Shown here in pieces: positions 1 to 7,587 of a stretch of 17,303 bases of DNA. Within the stretch, counting starts at the first letter, position 1. Each line of letters starts with the position of its first letter. Source of the stretch: DATIYW01 sp035517415. GTDB lineage: Bacteria; Acidobacteriota; Thermoanaerobaculia; Thermoanaerobaculales; Thermoanaerobaculaceae. The notes beneath the pieces are model-generated. The model did not search any database, was not told where the DNA came from, and saw nothing but the letters and a program-made list of their open reading frames with translations. The stretch lies in contig DATIYW010000033.1 of NCBI GenBank assembly GCA_035517415.1, positions 1 to 17,303 on the forward strand, in the 5' to 3' direction. Both the position numbers and the translations under genes were made by a program.

Positions 1-273
1 GCGCACCCAGCGGTAGGGGCCGGACGCGACGAACTCCACCGGAGGGTCGAACGGAACCGGCGTCCCGTGGCCGCGCCACGCGAAGCTCGCGCTGCACGCG
101 ATCGCGATGACCCCGCCGGCCAGCATCGCGAGGCGGCCGAGCGGCGCGAGCCAGGCGGGGAGAGGCAGGCCGATGACGGCGTCGAAGCGCCGCACCGAGA
201 TCACCATCCACGCCCACAGGACGAAGAAACCGGCCATGTAGACGACTGTGCGCACCACCGCGAACGCCCGCAT
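1..273 (-). CDS. Isoprenylcysteine carboxyl methyltransferase-family membrane protein, N-terminal part (truncated by window edge)
   Basis: Translating the reverse strand from an ATG at 273 gives 91 codons open to the window edge, so the C-terminus is missing. The start is favoured by GGAGGA about seven bases upstream; an in-frame ATG at 279 lies too close to that ribosome site. The protein begins with a hydrophobic segment (about residues 6-24) and a second one (about 42-57). It then shows the family signature GHGTPVPFDPP followed by ASGPYRWVR, which in this family precedes the SAM-binding half. Members are integral-membrane methyltransferases of the ICMT/phospholipid methyltransferase type. 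In bacteria their substrates are mostly unknown, and no true prenylcysteine target is implied. It diverges from the hydrolase gene at 355. The family call is strong; the substrate is not predictable. Confidence 0.82.
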   Translation of the reverse strand, partial: MRAFAVVRTVVYMAGFFVLWAWMVISVRRFDAVIGLPLPAWLAPLGRLAMLAGGVIAIACSASFAWRGHGTPVPFDPPVEFVASGPYRWVR

Positions 274-288
274 CGTCATCTCCTCCGG

Positions 289-337
289 CCTTCGCCCGAT
301 GATGCCACAGCTAGGTCAACAACGACATCGGCGAAGG
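289..337. repeat. Bulged 12-bp inverted repeat in the divergent intergenic region
   Basis: The left arm CCTTCGCC-c-GATG (289-301) and the right arm CATCGGCGAAGG (326-337) are complementary over 12 pairs with a single bulged C at 297. They are separated by 24 bases. The element fills most of the gap between two divergently transcribed genes, so it could be a regulator site serving both, or a hairpin in the hydrolase leader. No recognisable sigma-70 promoter with both boxes was found in this gap. Confidence 0.5.
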
Positions 338-354
338 TGAGACAATCTCGAATC

Positions 355-1362
355 GTGGGCTCCAACGACTCCACCGCTCGAACCGGGACCAGCGAAGCGT
401 CCACGCGGCTCGTCGCGGCCGCTCGCCTCGCAGCGCTGGCGATTTGCCTGGCGATGCCGATGGCGCAAACGGCCGCGGCACAGCCTCCCGACGCTCCCGG
501 CGCGGACGGCGCCATCGTCTCGCTCGAGCCGGTCTCCTGCACGCCGCGGTCCGAGTACCTCGCGTTGACCTACTGGAGCGACGGGCTGCGCGTGAAGGGC
601 TTCCTCGGCCGCCCGACCGGCAGGACGGGACTGCCGGCAGTGGTGTTCAACCGCGGGGGACTCCGGGAGTTCGGCGAGCTGTGGGCACAGGAGCTGGTCC
701 CGTTCGTCGAGGCCGGCTACGTCGCGGTCGGCTCGCAGTACCGCGGCAACTGCGGCGGGGAGGGAATCGAGGAGTTCGGCGGCGCCGACGTCGACGACGT
801 GCTCAGCCTCGTGACGCTCCTGAAGTCGCTGCCGGAGGTCGATCCGCGGCGGATCGCCATGTTCGGCGGCTCGCGCGGCGGGATGATGACGTATCTCGCG
901 CTCAAGCAGGAGACGCTTCGCGGCACCCGGAACATCGCGGTCGCGGCGACGGTCGGCGGCCTCGCCGACGTGACGAGGACGCTGTGGGAGCGACCGGGCT
1001 TCGCGGTCACGCTCGCGGCGCTGATCGGCAAGACGCCGACCGAGGCGCCTGCTCTCTACCAGGAACGCTCGGCCGTGTTCTGGCCCGACCTGATCAACGC
1101 GCCGCTGCTGCTGCAGCACGGCGAGGCCGACGCCCAGGTCCCGGTCGAGCAGTCGATGCAGCTCGCCGACCTGCTCCGCACGGCCGGCAAGACGGTCAAG
1201 CTGATCACCTACCCCGGTGAGGACCACGGGCTCTCCGGCCACCTCTACGGGATCCGCGAGACGCTCGAGTGGTTCCAGCACTACCTGGGCGAACCCGGCG
1301 AGGACCTCGCGTTCGACAGCCACCGTGCGCAGATGGAGGCCGCGCTCCGGAGCTGGCCGTAG
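355..1362 (+). CDS. Secreted alpha/beta hydrolase, prolyl-oligopeptidase (S9)-like
   Basis: This is a serine hydrolase with an N-terminal Sec signal peptide. The hydrophobic core runs over about residues 22-40 and cleavage is likely after an AAA just before QPP, so it probably acts in the periplasm or outside the cell. The alpha/beta-hydrolase triad is visible: nucleophile Ser173 in GGSRGG, Asp259 in HGEADAQVP and His291 in GEDHG. Its 335 residues match a lone catalytic domain without the beta-propeller of full S9 peptidases. The substrate may be a peptide or an ester and cannot be told from sequence. I chose the GTG at 355 because it gives a normal signal peptide. The reading frame stays open back to 67, but the extra residues are low-complexity and overlap the minus-strand gene. 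A GTG at 337 is an alternative. No strong ribosome site decides between them. Confidence 0.82.
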   Translation: MGSNDSTARTGTSEASTRLVAAARLAALAICLAMPMAQTAAAQPPDAPGADGAIVSLEPVSCTPRSEYLALTYWSDGLRVKGFLGRPTGRTGLPAVVFNRGGLREFGELWAQELVPFVEAGYVAVGSQYRGNCGGEGIEEFGGADVDDVLSLVTLLKSLPEVDPRRIAMFGGSRGGMMTYLALKQETLRGTRNIAVAATVGGLADVTRTLWERPGFAVTLAALIGKTPTEAPALYQERSAVFWPDLINAPLLLQHGEADAQVPVEQSMQLADLLRTAGKTVKLITYPGEDHGLSGHLYGIRETLEWFQHYLGEPGEDLAFDSHRAQMEAALRSWP

Positions 1363-1396
1363 CGATCCGCGGAAGCCCCGGTCCCGTTTCTCGCGA

Positions 1397-1432
1397 CGCC
1401 GCATGGTCGAGCTCGACCCGCCTCGTGCGGCG
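1397..1432. repeat. 14-bp perfect palindrome nested in a 7-bp stem, upstream of valS
   Basis: GGTCGAGCTCGACC (1405-1418) is a perfect palindrome. It is flanked by CGCCGCA (1397-1403) and TGCGGCG (1426-1432), which are complementary to each other. The block sits in the 96-bp gap after the hydrolase stop, just upstream of the candidate valS -10 box and across the expected -35 position. It could be an operator, or a hairpin ending hydrolase transcription. It has no following T-tract, so it is not a classical intrinsic terminator. Confidence 0.45.
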
Positions 1433-1436
1433 GCGA

Positions 1437-1445
1437 TGCTAGACT
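1437..1445 (+). promoter_or_regulatory. Candidate extended -10 promoter element for valS and the downstream gene string
   Basis: TGCTAGACT reads as an extended -10 (TG-n-TAGACT; four of six matches to TATAAT). No good -35 is present at 16-18 bp, as is common for extended -10 promoters. Transcription would start near 1452. That leaves about seven bases before the ATG at 1459, or about 22 bases including a GGAGGT ribosome site before the GTG at 1474. The same ATGCTAG core recurs upstream of hfq. Confidence 0.4.
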
Positions 1446-1458
1446 CGCGGCCACCAGG

Positions 1459-4155
1459 ATGTTCGGAGGTTTCGTGCGCCGTCCCGAACCGTTGCCGACT
1501 CGTTTCGACCCCGCCTCGTTCGAGGCCAGATGGTACGGCGCCTGGGAGGCCGCGGGCGCGTTCACGCCGGAGGTGCCATCGAGCAAGCCGCCGTACGTGA
1601 TCCTGATCCCGCCGCCGAACGTGACCGGCAAGCTCCACATCGGCCACGCGCTGCAGTTCACGCTCCAGGACCTGATCATCCGTTGGCGGCGCATGCAGGG
1701 GTACAACGCGCTCTGGCTGCCCGGCACCGACCACGCCGGGATCGCGACGCAGGTGATGGTCGAGCGCGAGCTGGCGAAGGAGGGGACCGACCGGCGCGCG
1801 CTCGGACGCGAGAAGTTCCTCGAGCGGATGTGGGCGTGGAAGGCGCAGTACAAGGACAACATCTCGCATCAGGCCAAGGCGCTCGGCGCGTCGTGCGACT
1901 GGACGCGGGAGCGTTTCACGCTCGACCCGATGCTGTCGCGGGCGGTGCGGCACGCGTTCGTCGAGCTCTACCGGCAGAAGCTGATCTACCGCGACTACCG
2001 GCTGATCAACTGGTGCCCGCGCTGCCTGACCGCGCTCTCCGACCTCGAGGTCGTGCACAAGGACGTCGACGGCGGGATGTGGGACTTCGCCTATCCGATC
2101 GAGGGCGGTGGCGAGGTGGTGGTGTCGACGACGCGCCCGGAGACGATGCTCGGCGACGCCGCGGTCGCGGTTCACCCGGACGACGAGCGCTACAAGCACC
2201 TGATCGGCAAGCGGGTGGTCCACCCGCTGCTCGACCGCACGTTCCCGATCGTCGCCGACGCGGTCCTCGTCGACCCCGCGTTCGGCACCGGTGCGGTCAA
2301 GGTGACGCCGGCGCACGACCCGAGCGACTTCGCGACCGGCGAGCGGCACGGCCTGGAGCGGATCAACATCCTCACCGAGGACGGCCGGATCAACGAGAAC
2401 GGCGGGCCGTTCGCCGGCCAGGATCGCTTCGCGGCGCGCAAGGCGGTGCTCGCGGCGCTGGCGGAGAAGGGGCTCCGCCGCGGCGAGAAGACGCACCGGC
2501 ACGCGGTCGGCCACTGCCAGCGCTGCGACACGATCGTCGAGCCCTACCTGTCGCGGCAGTGGTTCTGCGCGATGCAGGCGATGGCGGCGCGCGCGCTCGA
2601 GGCGGCGCGCTCCGGCGAGGTCGAGCTGATCCCGGAGTTCTGGATCGCCACCTACGAGAACTGGCTCGGCAACATCCTCGACTGGTGCATCTCGCGCCAG
2701 CTGTGGTGGGGACACCGCATCCCGGCGTATTACTGCGCCGACGGCCACGTCACCGTCGCCGAGCACGACGTCGCCGCCTGCGAGACGTGCGGCAAGCCGG
2801 TCGAGCAGGACCCCGACGTGCTCGACACCTGGTTCTCCTCCGGGCTCTGGCCGATCTCGACGATGGGCTGGCCGGAGAAGACCCCCGACCTCGCGGCGTT
2901 CTATCCCACCAGCCTGCTGATCACGGCGTTCGACATCCTGTTCTTCTGGGTCGCGCGGATGGTGATGATGTGCTGCCACTTCACCGGCAAGGCGCCGTTC
3001 GCCGAGGTCCACCTCACCGGCCTGGTGCGCGACGCGCGCGGGCAGAAGATGTCGAAGACGAAGGGCAACGTGATGGACCCGCTCGACCTCGTCCACGAGC
3101 ACGGCGCCGACGCGGTGCGCTTCACGCTCGCCGCGCTCGCCTCGCCGGGGCGCGACCTGCCGCTCGACGCCAAGCGGATGGAGGGCTACCACGCGTTCGG
3201 CACGAAGCTGTGGAACGCCGCGCGCTTCGTCCAGATGCACCTCGACGGCAGCGAGCCCGAGCTCGACGCGATCGATCCCACCACGCTCGCGCTGCCGGAG
3301 GCGTGGATCCTGGCCGAGCTCGACCGCACCGTGACGGCGGTCGACAAGGCATGGGGGAGCTACCGCTTCGACGAGGGCTGCCGCGAGCTCTACCAGTTCG
3401 TCTGGAACGACTTCTGCGACTGGTACCTGGAGATGGCGAAGCCGGCGCTGGAGGAGGACCGCGGTCCGGGGTCCGGGGTCCGGGGTCCGGCGGACCCGCT
3501 CGCCCACGACCGACGGGCGGGGGACGTGCGGGCGGTGGCGCGCGGCGTGCTGCTCGAGGCGCTCAAGCTGCTCCACCCGGTGATGCCGTTCATCACCGAG
3601 GAGATCGCCGCGCACCTCGGCGCCGCCGGGATGCTGATCCGCACGCGCTACCCGGAACCCGATGCGCGCCGCGCCAACCCGGCGGCGCTCCGGCTGATCG
3701 CGGCATTCCAGGCGATGGTGCAGGAGACGCGGAGCTACCGCCACCTCGTCGGGCTGCCGCCGGGCGCCCGACTCGGGCTCTACGTCGAGAAGCTGACGCC
3801 GGAGCAGCGCGTCGCCTTCACCGCGCTCGCGCCGGAGCTGCGCCGCCTCGCCGCTCTCGACACGCTCGAGCTCGACGCCGCGAGCGTGCCCGCGGGCGCG
3901 ATCCGCGACCTCGCGGGCGGCGTCCACGTCGCGATCGTGCTCCCGGACGGCGCGGTGGGCGAGGCGGAACGCGAGCGGATGGAAACGGAGCTGCGCCAGG
4001 TCGAGGCGGAGCTGGCCAGGACGCAGGCGCGGCTCGCCGACGACAGCTTCGCCTCGCGGGCGCCGGCGGAGGTGGTCGAGGGCGCGCGCCGGCGCGCCGA
4101 GGAGCTCGGACACAAGGCGCGCCTGCTCGCCGGGACGCTGGGACTGGAGCGGTGA
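1459..4155 (+). CDS. valS: Valine--tRNA ligase (ValRS), class Ia
   Basis: It charges tRNA-Val with valine in the cytoplasm and hydrolyses mischarged Thr-tRNA in its editing domain. The 898-residue protein has the HIGH motif as HIGH (60-63), the CP1 editing region (about 190-340, with STTRPETMLGD), the DxLDTWFSS segment and the KMSKS motif as KMSKT (530-534). An anticodon-binding domain follows, and a C-terminal coiled coil covers about 835-895. Length is normal for the family. The ATG at 1459 has no ribosome site. A GTG at 1474 follows GGAGGT (1465-1470) with a short spacer and would fit the predicted transcript start, so the protein may begin five codons later, at RRPEPLPTRFDP. The gene contains an odd repeat-coded insertion at residues 669-677. 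Its stop overlaps the birA start by four bases. Confidence 0.97.
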   Translation: MFGGFVRRPEPLPTRFDPASFEARWYGAWEAAGAFTPEVPSSKPPYVILIPPPNVTGKLHIGHALQFTLQDLIIRWRRMQGYNALWLPGTDHAGIATQVMVERELAKEGTDRRALGREKFLERMWAWKAQYKDNISHQAKALGASCDWTRERFTLDPMLSRAVRHAFVELYRQKLIYRDYRLINWCPRCLTALSDLEVVHKDVDGGMWDFAYPIEGGGEVVVSTTRPETMLGDAAVAVHPDDERYKHLIGKRVVHPLLDRTFPIVADAVLVDPAFGTGAVKVTPAHDPSDFATGERHGLERINILTEDGRINENGGPFAGQDRFAARKAVLAALAEKGLRRGEKTHRHAVGHCQRCDTIVEPYLSRQWFCAMQAMAARALEAARSGEVELIPEFWIATYENWLGNILDWCISRQLWWGHRIPAYYCADGHVTVAEHDVAACETCGKPVEQDPDVLDTWFSSGLWPISTMGWPEKTPDLAAFYPTSLLITAFDILFFWVARMVMMCCHFTGKAPFAEVHLTGLVRDARGQKMSKTKGNVMDPLDLVHEHGADAVRFTLAALASPGRDLPLDAKRMEGYHAFGTKLWNAARFVQMHLDGSEPELDAIDPTTLALPEAWILAELDRTVTAVDKAWGSYRFDEGCRELYQFVWNDFCDWYLEMAKPALEEDRGPGSGVRGPADPLAHDRRAGDVRAVARGVLLEALKLLHPVMPFITEEIAAHLGAAGMLIRTRYPEPDARRANPAALRLIAAFQAMVQETRSYRHLVGLPPGARLGLYVEKLTPEQRVAFTALAPELRRLAALDTLELDAASVPAGAIRDLAGGVHVAIVLPDGAVGEAERERMETELRQVEAELARTQARLADDSFASRAPAEVVEGARRRAEELGHKARLLAGTLGLER
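3463..3497 (+). repeat. Tandem heptamer repeat (4 x GGTCCGG) within valS, ending in an inverted copy
   Basis: Four perfect head-to-tail copies of GGTCCGG occupy 3463-3490. The last copy and the following bases also form an inverted repeat, GGGTCCG/CGGACCC (3483-3489 and 3491-3497), around a single base. Because seven is not a multiple of three, three copies are needed to return to frame. The run codes for GPGSGVRGP, which is low-complexity and lies between the conserved KPALEE stretch and the LLHPVMPFITEE motif of the anticodon-binding domain. Confidence 0.9.
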
Positions 4156-4934
4156 CCCGCCGAATCCTCGAACCGGCGCCGCGCGCCAACCTCGTCTGGT
4201 TCGACGAGGTGGACTCCACCAACGACCTGGCGGCGCGCCTGATGACCGCCTGGATCGAGTCCGACAACGCGCTCCTCAAGGAAACGCTGGTGGTGGCGGG
4301 CCGCCAGAGCGCGGGCCGCGGGCGCGGCGCCAACCGCTGGGAGTCCCCGCCCGGCGGGCTCTACGCGACCTGGCTCGCGTGGCTGCCGCTGGAGGCGCTC
4401 GCGACGCTGCCGATGGCGGTCGGCGTCGCGCTCGCCGAGGCGGTGGAGGCGATGCTGCCGCGCACCCGCGTCGGCATGAAGTGGCCGAACGACCTCCAGG
4501 TCAAGGGGCGCAAGCTCGCCGGCGTGCTGTGCCAGAGCCGCGGGCACGGCGACGCGGCATGGGTGCTCGCGGGGTTCGGCGTCAACGTCGCGGCCGACCC
4601 GGCGCTCGCCAAGGGCGATCCGGTTCGCCCCACGTCGCTGCGCGTGCTGGGATTCAAGGGCGACGCGGGCGCCGCGTGCTGGCAGCTCGCGGGCGGGTTC
4701 CTGGCGCGCATCCACCCCCTCCTCGCGAGCCCGCAGACGGCCATTGCCGCGTGGGTGGCCCGCAGCGTCCATCGCCGCGGCGAGGCGATGCAGCTGCGCC
4801 TCGGCGGGGAGGTCGTCGAGGGCCGGTTCGCCGGCTTCGCCCCCGACGGGCAGCTCGAGCTCGAGGTGGGCGGGAGCGTGCGCCGGTTCGCGAGCGGCGA
4901 GCTGATCGCCAAGGGCTCCGGACCGGGAGGCTGA
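4152..4934 (+). CDS. birA: Biotin--[acetyl-CoA-carboxylase] ligase, group I (no DNA-binding domain)
   Basis: It activates biotin as biotinyl-AMP and attaches it to the carboxyl-carrier lysine of biotin enzymes such as acetyl-CoA carboxylase. The family signatures are clear: DEVDSTND near the N-terminus, the biotinyl-AMP loop GRGRGANRWESPPGGLY, KWPNDLQVKGRKLAGVL, and a C-terminal SH3-like domain ending in ELIAKG. At 260 residues it starts directly with the catalytic domain and has no N-terminal helix-turn-helix, so it should be an enzyme only and not the biotin-operon repressor. It begins at a GTG (4152) overlapping the valS stop in GTGA, which suggests translational coupling. It ends one base before coaX, the only non-coding base in the whole string. 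Confidence 0.95.
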   Translation: MTRRILEPAPRANLVWFDEVDSTNDLAARLMTAWIESDNALLKETLVVAGRQSAGRGRGANRWESPPGGLYATWLAWLPLEALATLPMAVGVALAEAVEAMLPRTRVGMKWPNDLQVKGRKLAGVLCQSRGHGDAAWVLAGFGVNVAADPALAKGDPVRPTSLRVLGFKGDAGAACWQLAGGFLARIHPLLASPQTAIAAWVARSVHRRGEAMQLRLGGEVVEGRFAGFAPDGQLELEVGGSVRRFASGELIAKGSGPGG

Positions 4935-4935
4935 G

Positions 4936-5709
4936 ATGCTGCTGCTCGCCCTCGACGTCGGCAACACGCACACCACGATCGGCGTCTTCCGCGACGCGGA
5001 GATCCTGCGCCGGTGGCGCCTCACCACCGCGCGCGACCGCACGGTCGACGAGCTCGGCGTGCTGCTGCGCCAGCTCTGCCAGTGGTCGCAGATCTCCCCC
5101 GACGACATCGGCGGCGTGATCGTGGGCTCGGTGGTGCCGCCGCTCGATGGTGCGCTGCGGGCGGCGGTGAGCAGCTACCTCCACGCCGACCCGCTGTTCG
5201 TCGCGCCCGGGATCCGCTCCGGCATGCCGCTCAAGGTCGAGACGCCGCTCGAGCTCGGGGCCGACCGGCTGTGCAACGCGGTCGCCGCGTTCGCCGAGCA
5301 CGGCGGCCCCTGCGTGGTGGTCGACTTCGGCACCGCCAGCACCTGGGACGTGGTGTCGGCGAAGGGGGAGTTCGTCGGCGGGGTGATCGCGCCCGGACTC
5401 GAAATCGCGGCCGAGGCGCTCTTCGCGCGCGCCGCCAAGCTGCCGCGGATCGAGCTGGTGGCGCCGGAGCGCGCGATCGGCAAGGCGACCGTCGACTCGA
5501 TGCAGTCGGGCCTGATCTTCGGCTACGTCGGCCTGGTCGAGGGGCTGACCCGGCGCGTGCTCGGCGAGCTCGGCGGCGGCAAGGTGATCGCCACCGGCGG
5601 ACTGTCCACCGTGATCGCCCGCTACACCGACCTCTTCGACGCGGTCGACGAGGACCTCACCCTGAAGGGCCTGCGCCTGCTGTGGGAGAAGAACCGACCC
5701 CCGCGATGA
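4936..5709 (+). CDS. coaX: Type III pantothenate kinase
   Basis: It phosphorylates pantothenate to 4'-phosphopantothenate, the first committed step of CoA synthesis. The 257-residue cytoplasmic protein has the ASKHA-fold signatures of the CoaX family: the phosphate-1 loop DVGNTHTTIG (7-16), GADRLCNAV with the pantothenate-binding GADR (108-111), and the DFGTAST phosphate-2 motif (130-136) followed by GGVIAPGL. Known enzymes of this type need a monovalent cation and resist CoA feedback. The ATG follows GGGAGG (4925-4930) at good spacing. birA next to coaX is a frequent arrangement in bacteria. The stop overlaps the next gene's ATG in ATGA. Confidence 0.96.
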   Translation: MLLLALDVGNTHTTIGVFRDAEILRRWRLTTARDRTVDELGVLLRQLCQWSQISPDDIGGVIVGSVVPPLDGALRAAVSSYLHADPLFVAPGIRSGMPLKVETPLELGADRLCNAVAAFAEHGGPCVVVDFGTASTWDVVSAKGEFVGGVIAPGLEIAAEALFARAAKLPRIELVAPERAIGKATVDSMQSGLIFGYVGLVEGLTRRVLGELGGGKVIATGGLSTVIARYTDLFDAVDEDLTLKGLRLLWEKNRPPR

Positions 5710-6368
5710 GCGACCCCGAGCTCGAGTTCTACCGCGCCGTGGAGGACCACTTTGCGGCCCTGCGCGGCACGCCGTTCCTTTTCACTCCCAAGGACTTCGC
5801 GCTGCTTCGCAAGTGGTGGCGGGAGGGCGTGCCGCTGGCCGCGGTGCTGGCCGGCCTGGGCGAGGTGTTCGAGCGGCGGAGGGAGCGCGACGGGGACCCG
5901 GTGTCCTCGCTGTCGTACTGCCGCCATGCGGTGGCGCGCCACGCCAAGCGCCTGGCCTCCGCCCACACCGGGTCGCCGGGCGAGCCGGCGCCGCGGCTCG
6001 ACGTGGGGCGCGCGCTCGCGTCGCTGGCCGCGCAGCTCGACGCGCCGCTGGCGCGCTGGCAAGGGGTTGCGGGCGTCGGCGCGGTGCTCGCGGACGTCCG
6101 CGCCGCGGTCGCCGGCCTGCCCGCGGACGCCGACCCGGCCGCGGTCGAGGAGACGCTCGCGGAGCTCGAGTTCACCTGTCTGGAGGCGGTCCTGGCGGTG
6201 CTCCCGCCGGCCGCGCGAGCCGAGGTCGACGCCGAGGTCGAGCGGGAGCTGGCGGGCGCCCGCATCGCCGAGGAGGCTCGCGCGCGGACGCACCGCGCCC
6301 TCCAGCTCAAGGCGGTCCGCCGCGTCGTCGGCCTGCCGCGCCTGGAGCTGCCGGCCGATGCGGCTTGA
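5706..6368 (+). CDS. Conserved-looking protein of unknown function, all-helical
   Basis: I do not recognise a named family with confidence. The 220-residue protein has no signal peptide or membrane segment and is predicted to be soluble and helical. The N-terminal 80 residues look like a compact conserved module: aromatic-rich FYRAVEDHFAALRG, then TPKDFALLRKWWREGVPL (28-44), then SLSYCRHAV (68-76). The middle (about 83-100) is a Gly/Pro/Ala linker, and the rest is Ala/Glu/Arg-rich helix with coiled-coil character. The ATG overlaps the coaX stop by four bases, and its own stop lies 11 bases inside the methyltransferase gene, so it is firmly embedded in the operon. The WWxEGxPL and SLSYCRHAV motifs suggest a structured binding module, possibly for nucleic acid or protein. 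That is inference only. Confidence 0.8.
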   Translation: MSDPELEFYRAVEDHFAALRGTPFLFTPKDFALLRKWWREGVPLAAVLAGLGEVFERRRERDGDPVSSLSYCRHAVARHAKRLASAHTGSPGEPAPRLDVGRALASLAAQLDAPLARWQGVAGVGAVLADVRAAVAGLPADADPAAVEETLAELEFTCLEAVLAVLPPAARAEVDAEVERELAGARIAEEARARTHRALQLKAVRRVVGLPRLELPADAA

Positions 6369-7587
6369 GATCACCGGGATCGCCGGCGGCGGTCGCGGCT
6401 TCGCCCGCGCCGGGGGCCGCGCCTGGTTCGTCGCCGGAGCGCTGCCCGGCGAGGTCGTCGAGGCGGCGGTCGAACGCGAGCGCGCCGGCGTGGTCGAGGC
6501 GCGCGCTGTGGCGGTCGAGCGGCCGAGCGCGTGGCGGGAGGCGACGCCGTGCCCGGTCGCCGAGGCGTGCGGCGGGTGCGACCTCGCCCACGTCCGCCGC
6601 GACGCGGCCGCTGCGATCCTGCGCGAGGTCACGTGCGGCGCGCTGCGCCACGCCGACCCCGCGCTCGCCGCGGCGGCGCGCGCGGCCGAGGTGGTGGTGT
6701 CGCCGATGCCCTGGCGGCTGCGCGCGCGCCTGCACTGGGACCCGGTGCGCCGCGCGCTCGGGTTCTTCGGGCCGCGCTCGCGCCGCACGGTCGAGATCAC
6801 GCCGTGCCGCGTCGTCTCGCGGCGCCTCCTCGACGCGATGCCGGCGATGGCGGCGGCGCTCGCGTCGGGCGGCGCGGCGGCCGGCGACCTCGACTGGCTG
6901 GAGAGCCTCGACGGGGGCACCGCGGTCGCCGGCTGGCGCGGCGCGCGCTGCGAGCTGCCGCGCGTCGACGGCCTCGACGGCTGGCACCCGGTCGGGCGCG
7001 ACGGCGGGATCGGCGGCGGCGGCTGGGGCGAGACCGGCGTGACGATGCCACTTCGGGTGCCGCTGCGCGTGCCGGTGGGCGCGTTCTTCCAGGGCAATCG
7101 CCACCTCGTGCCGCCGCTCTTCGACCGCATCGCCGAGCTGGTTCGAGTGTCGGGGGCGCAGCGCGTCGTCGATCTCTACGCGGGCGTCGGCTTCCTCGCC
7201 GCGGCGGCCGCGACCGCGGGCGCCGCGGAGCTGGCCCTGGTCGAGTCGAGCGGGGTCGCCGCTTCGGCCGCGGCGGCCAACCTCCCGGCCGCGTCCGTCG
7301 CGTGTGCGACCGCCGAGCGTTACCTCGCCGGCCCGCGGCCAGGCCGGGACGCGCTCGCGATCGTCGACCCGCCCCGCACCGGGATGTCGGCCGCCGTGCT
7401 GGCGGCGCTGCTTGACTGGTGTCCCATCGGGGTGGTGATGCTCGGCTGCGACGCCGCGCGCTTCGGGCGCGACGCGGGCCGCCTGCTCGCGCACGGCTAC
7501 CGGCTCGAATCCATGCAGCTGTGGGACATGTTCGCCGGCTCGCACCATGTCGAGATCCTGGCTTCGTTCGCTCGCGCCGCCGGCTGA
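6358..7587 (+). CDS. Fe-S cluster RNA (uracil-5-)-methyltransferase, TrmA/RlmC/RlmD family
   Basis: It transfers a methyl group from SAM to C5 of a uridine in 23S rRNA or tRNA. The 409-residue protein starts with a TRAM-like RNA-binding segment (ITGIAGGGRGFAR to about residue 45). Next come cysteines C65, C71 and C74 in CPVAEACGGC, three of the Fe-S ligands; the fourth is probably in TPCRVVS. The SAM-binding core includes FFQGN and VDLYAGVGFLA, motif DPPRTG (337-342), the nucleophile Cys364 in LGCDAARFGRD, and the general-base Glu399 in GSHHVE. All catalytic residues are therefore present. Which uridine is modified cannot be read from sequence, so I give no symbol. Its 3' end overlaps the next gene by up to 41 bases. 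Confidence 0.9.
   Translation: MRLEITGIAGGGRGFARAGGRAWFVAGALPGEVVEAAVERERAGVVEARAVAVERPSAWREATPCPVAEACGGCDLAHVRRDAAAAILREVTCGALRHADPALAAAARAAEVVVSPMPWRLRARLHWDPVRRALGFFGPRSRRTVEITPCRVVSRRLLDAMPAMAAALASGGAAAGDLDWLESLDGGTAVAGWRGARCELPRVDGLDGWHPVGRDGGIGGGGWGETGVTMPLRVPLRVPVGAFFQGNRHLVPPLFDRIAELVRVSGAQRVVDLYAGVGFLAAAAATAGAAELALVESSGVAASAAAANLPAASVACATAERYLAGPRPGRDALAIVDPPRTGMSAAVLAALLDWCPIGVVMLGCDAARFGRDAGRLLAHGYRLESMQLWDMFAGSHHVEILASFARAAG

Noticed and set aside
67..354. N-terminal extension of the hydrolase reading frame
   Set aside because: The extra residues are charged low complexity, antisense to a recognisable methyltransferase gene, and would place the signal peptide about 110 residues into the protein.
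1363..1458. T-box riboswitch before valS
   Set aside because: The gap is only 96 bases, lacks a T-box bulge sequence and has no T-rich terminator stem. Only a palindrome and a -10-like element are present.
316..4113. A 1265-codon open frame on the minus strand opposite the hydrolase and valS
   Set aside because: Its translation is Arg/Ala/Glu/Val-rich low complexity with no domain, and it lies antisense to the well-supported valS and hydrolase genes. This is the usual artefact of high GC at third codon positions.
1530..4151. Long plus-strand open frame leading into birA
   Set aside because: It is the out-of-frame reading of valS. The biotin ligase similarity begins only after the GTG at 4152.
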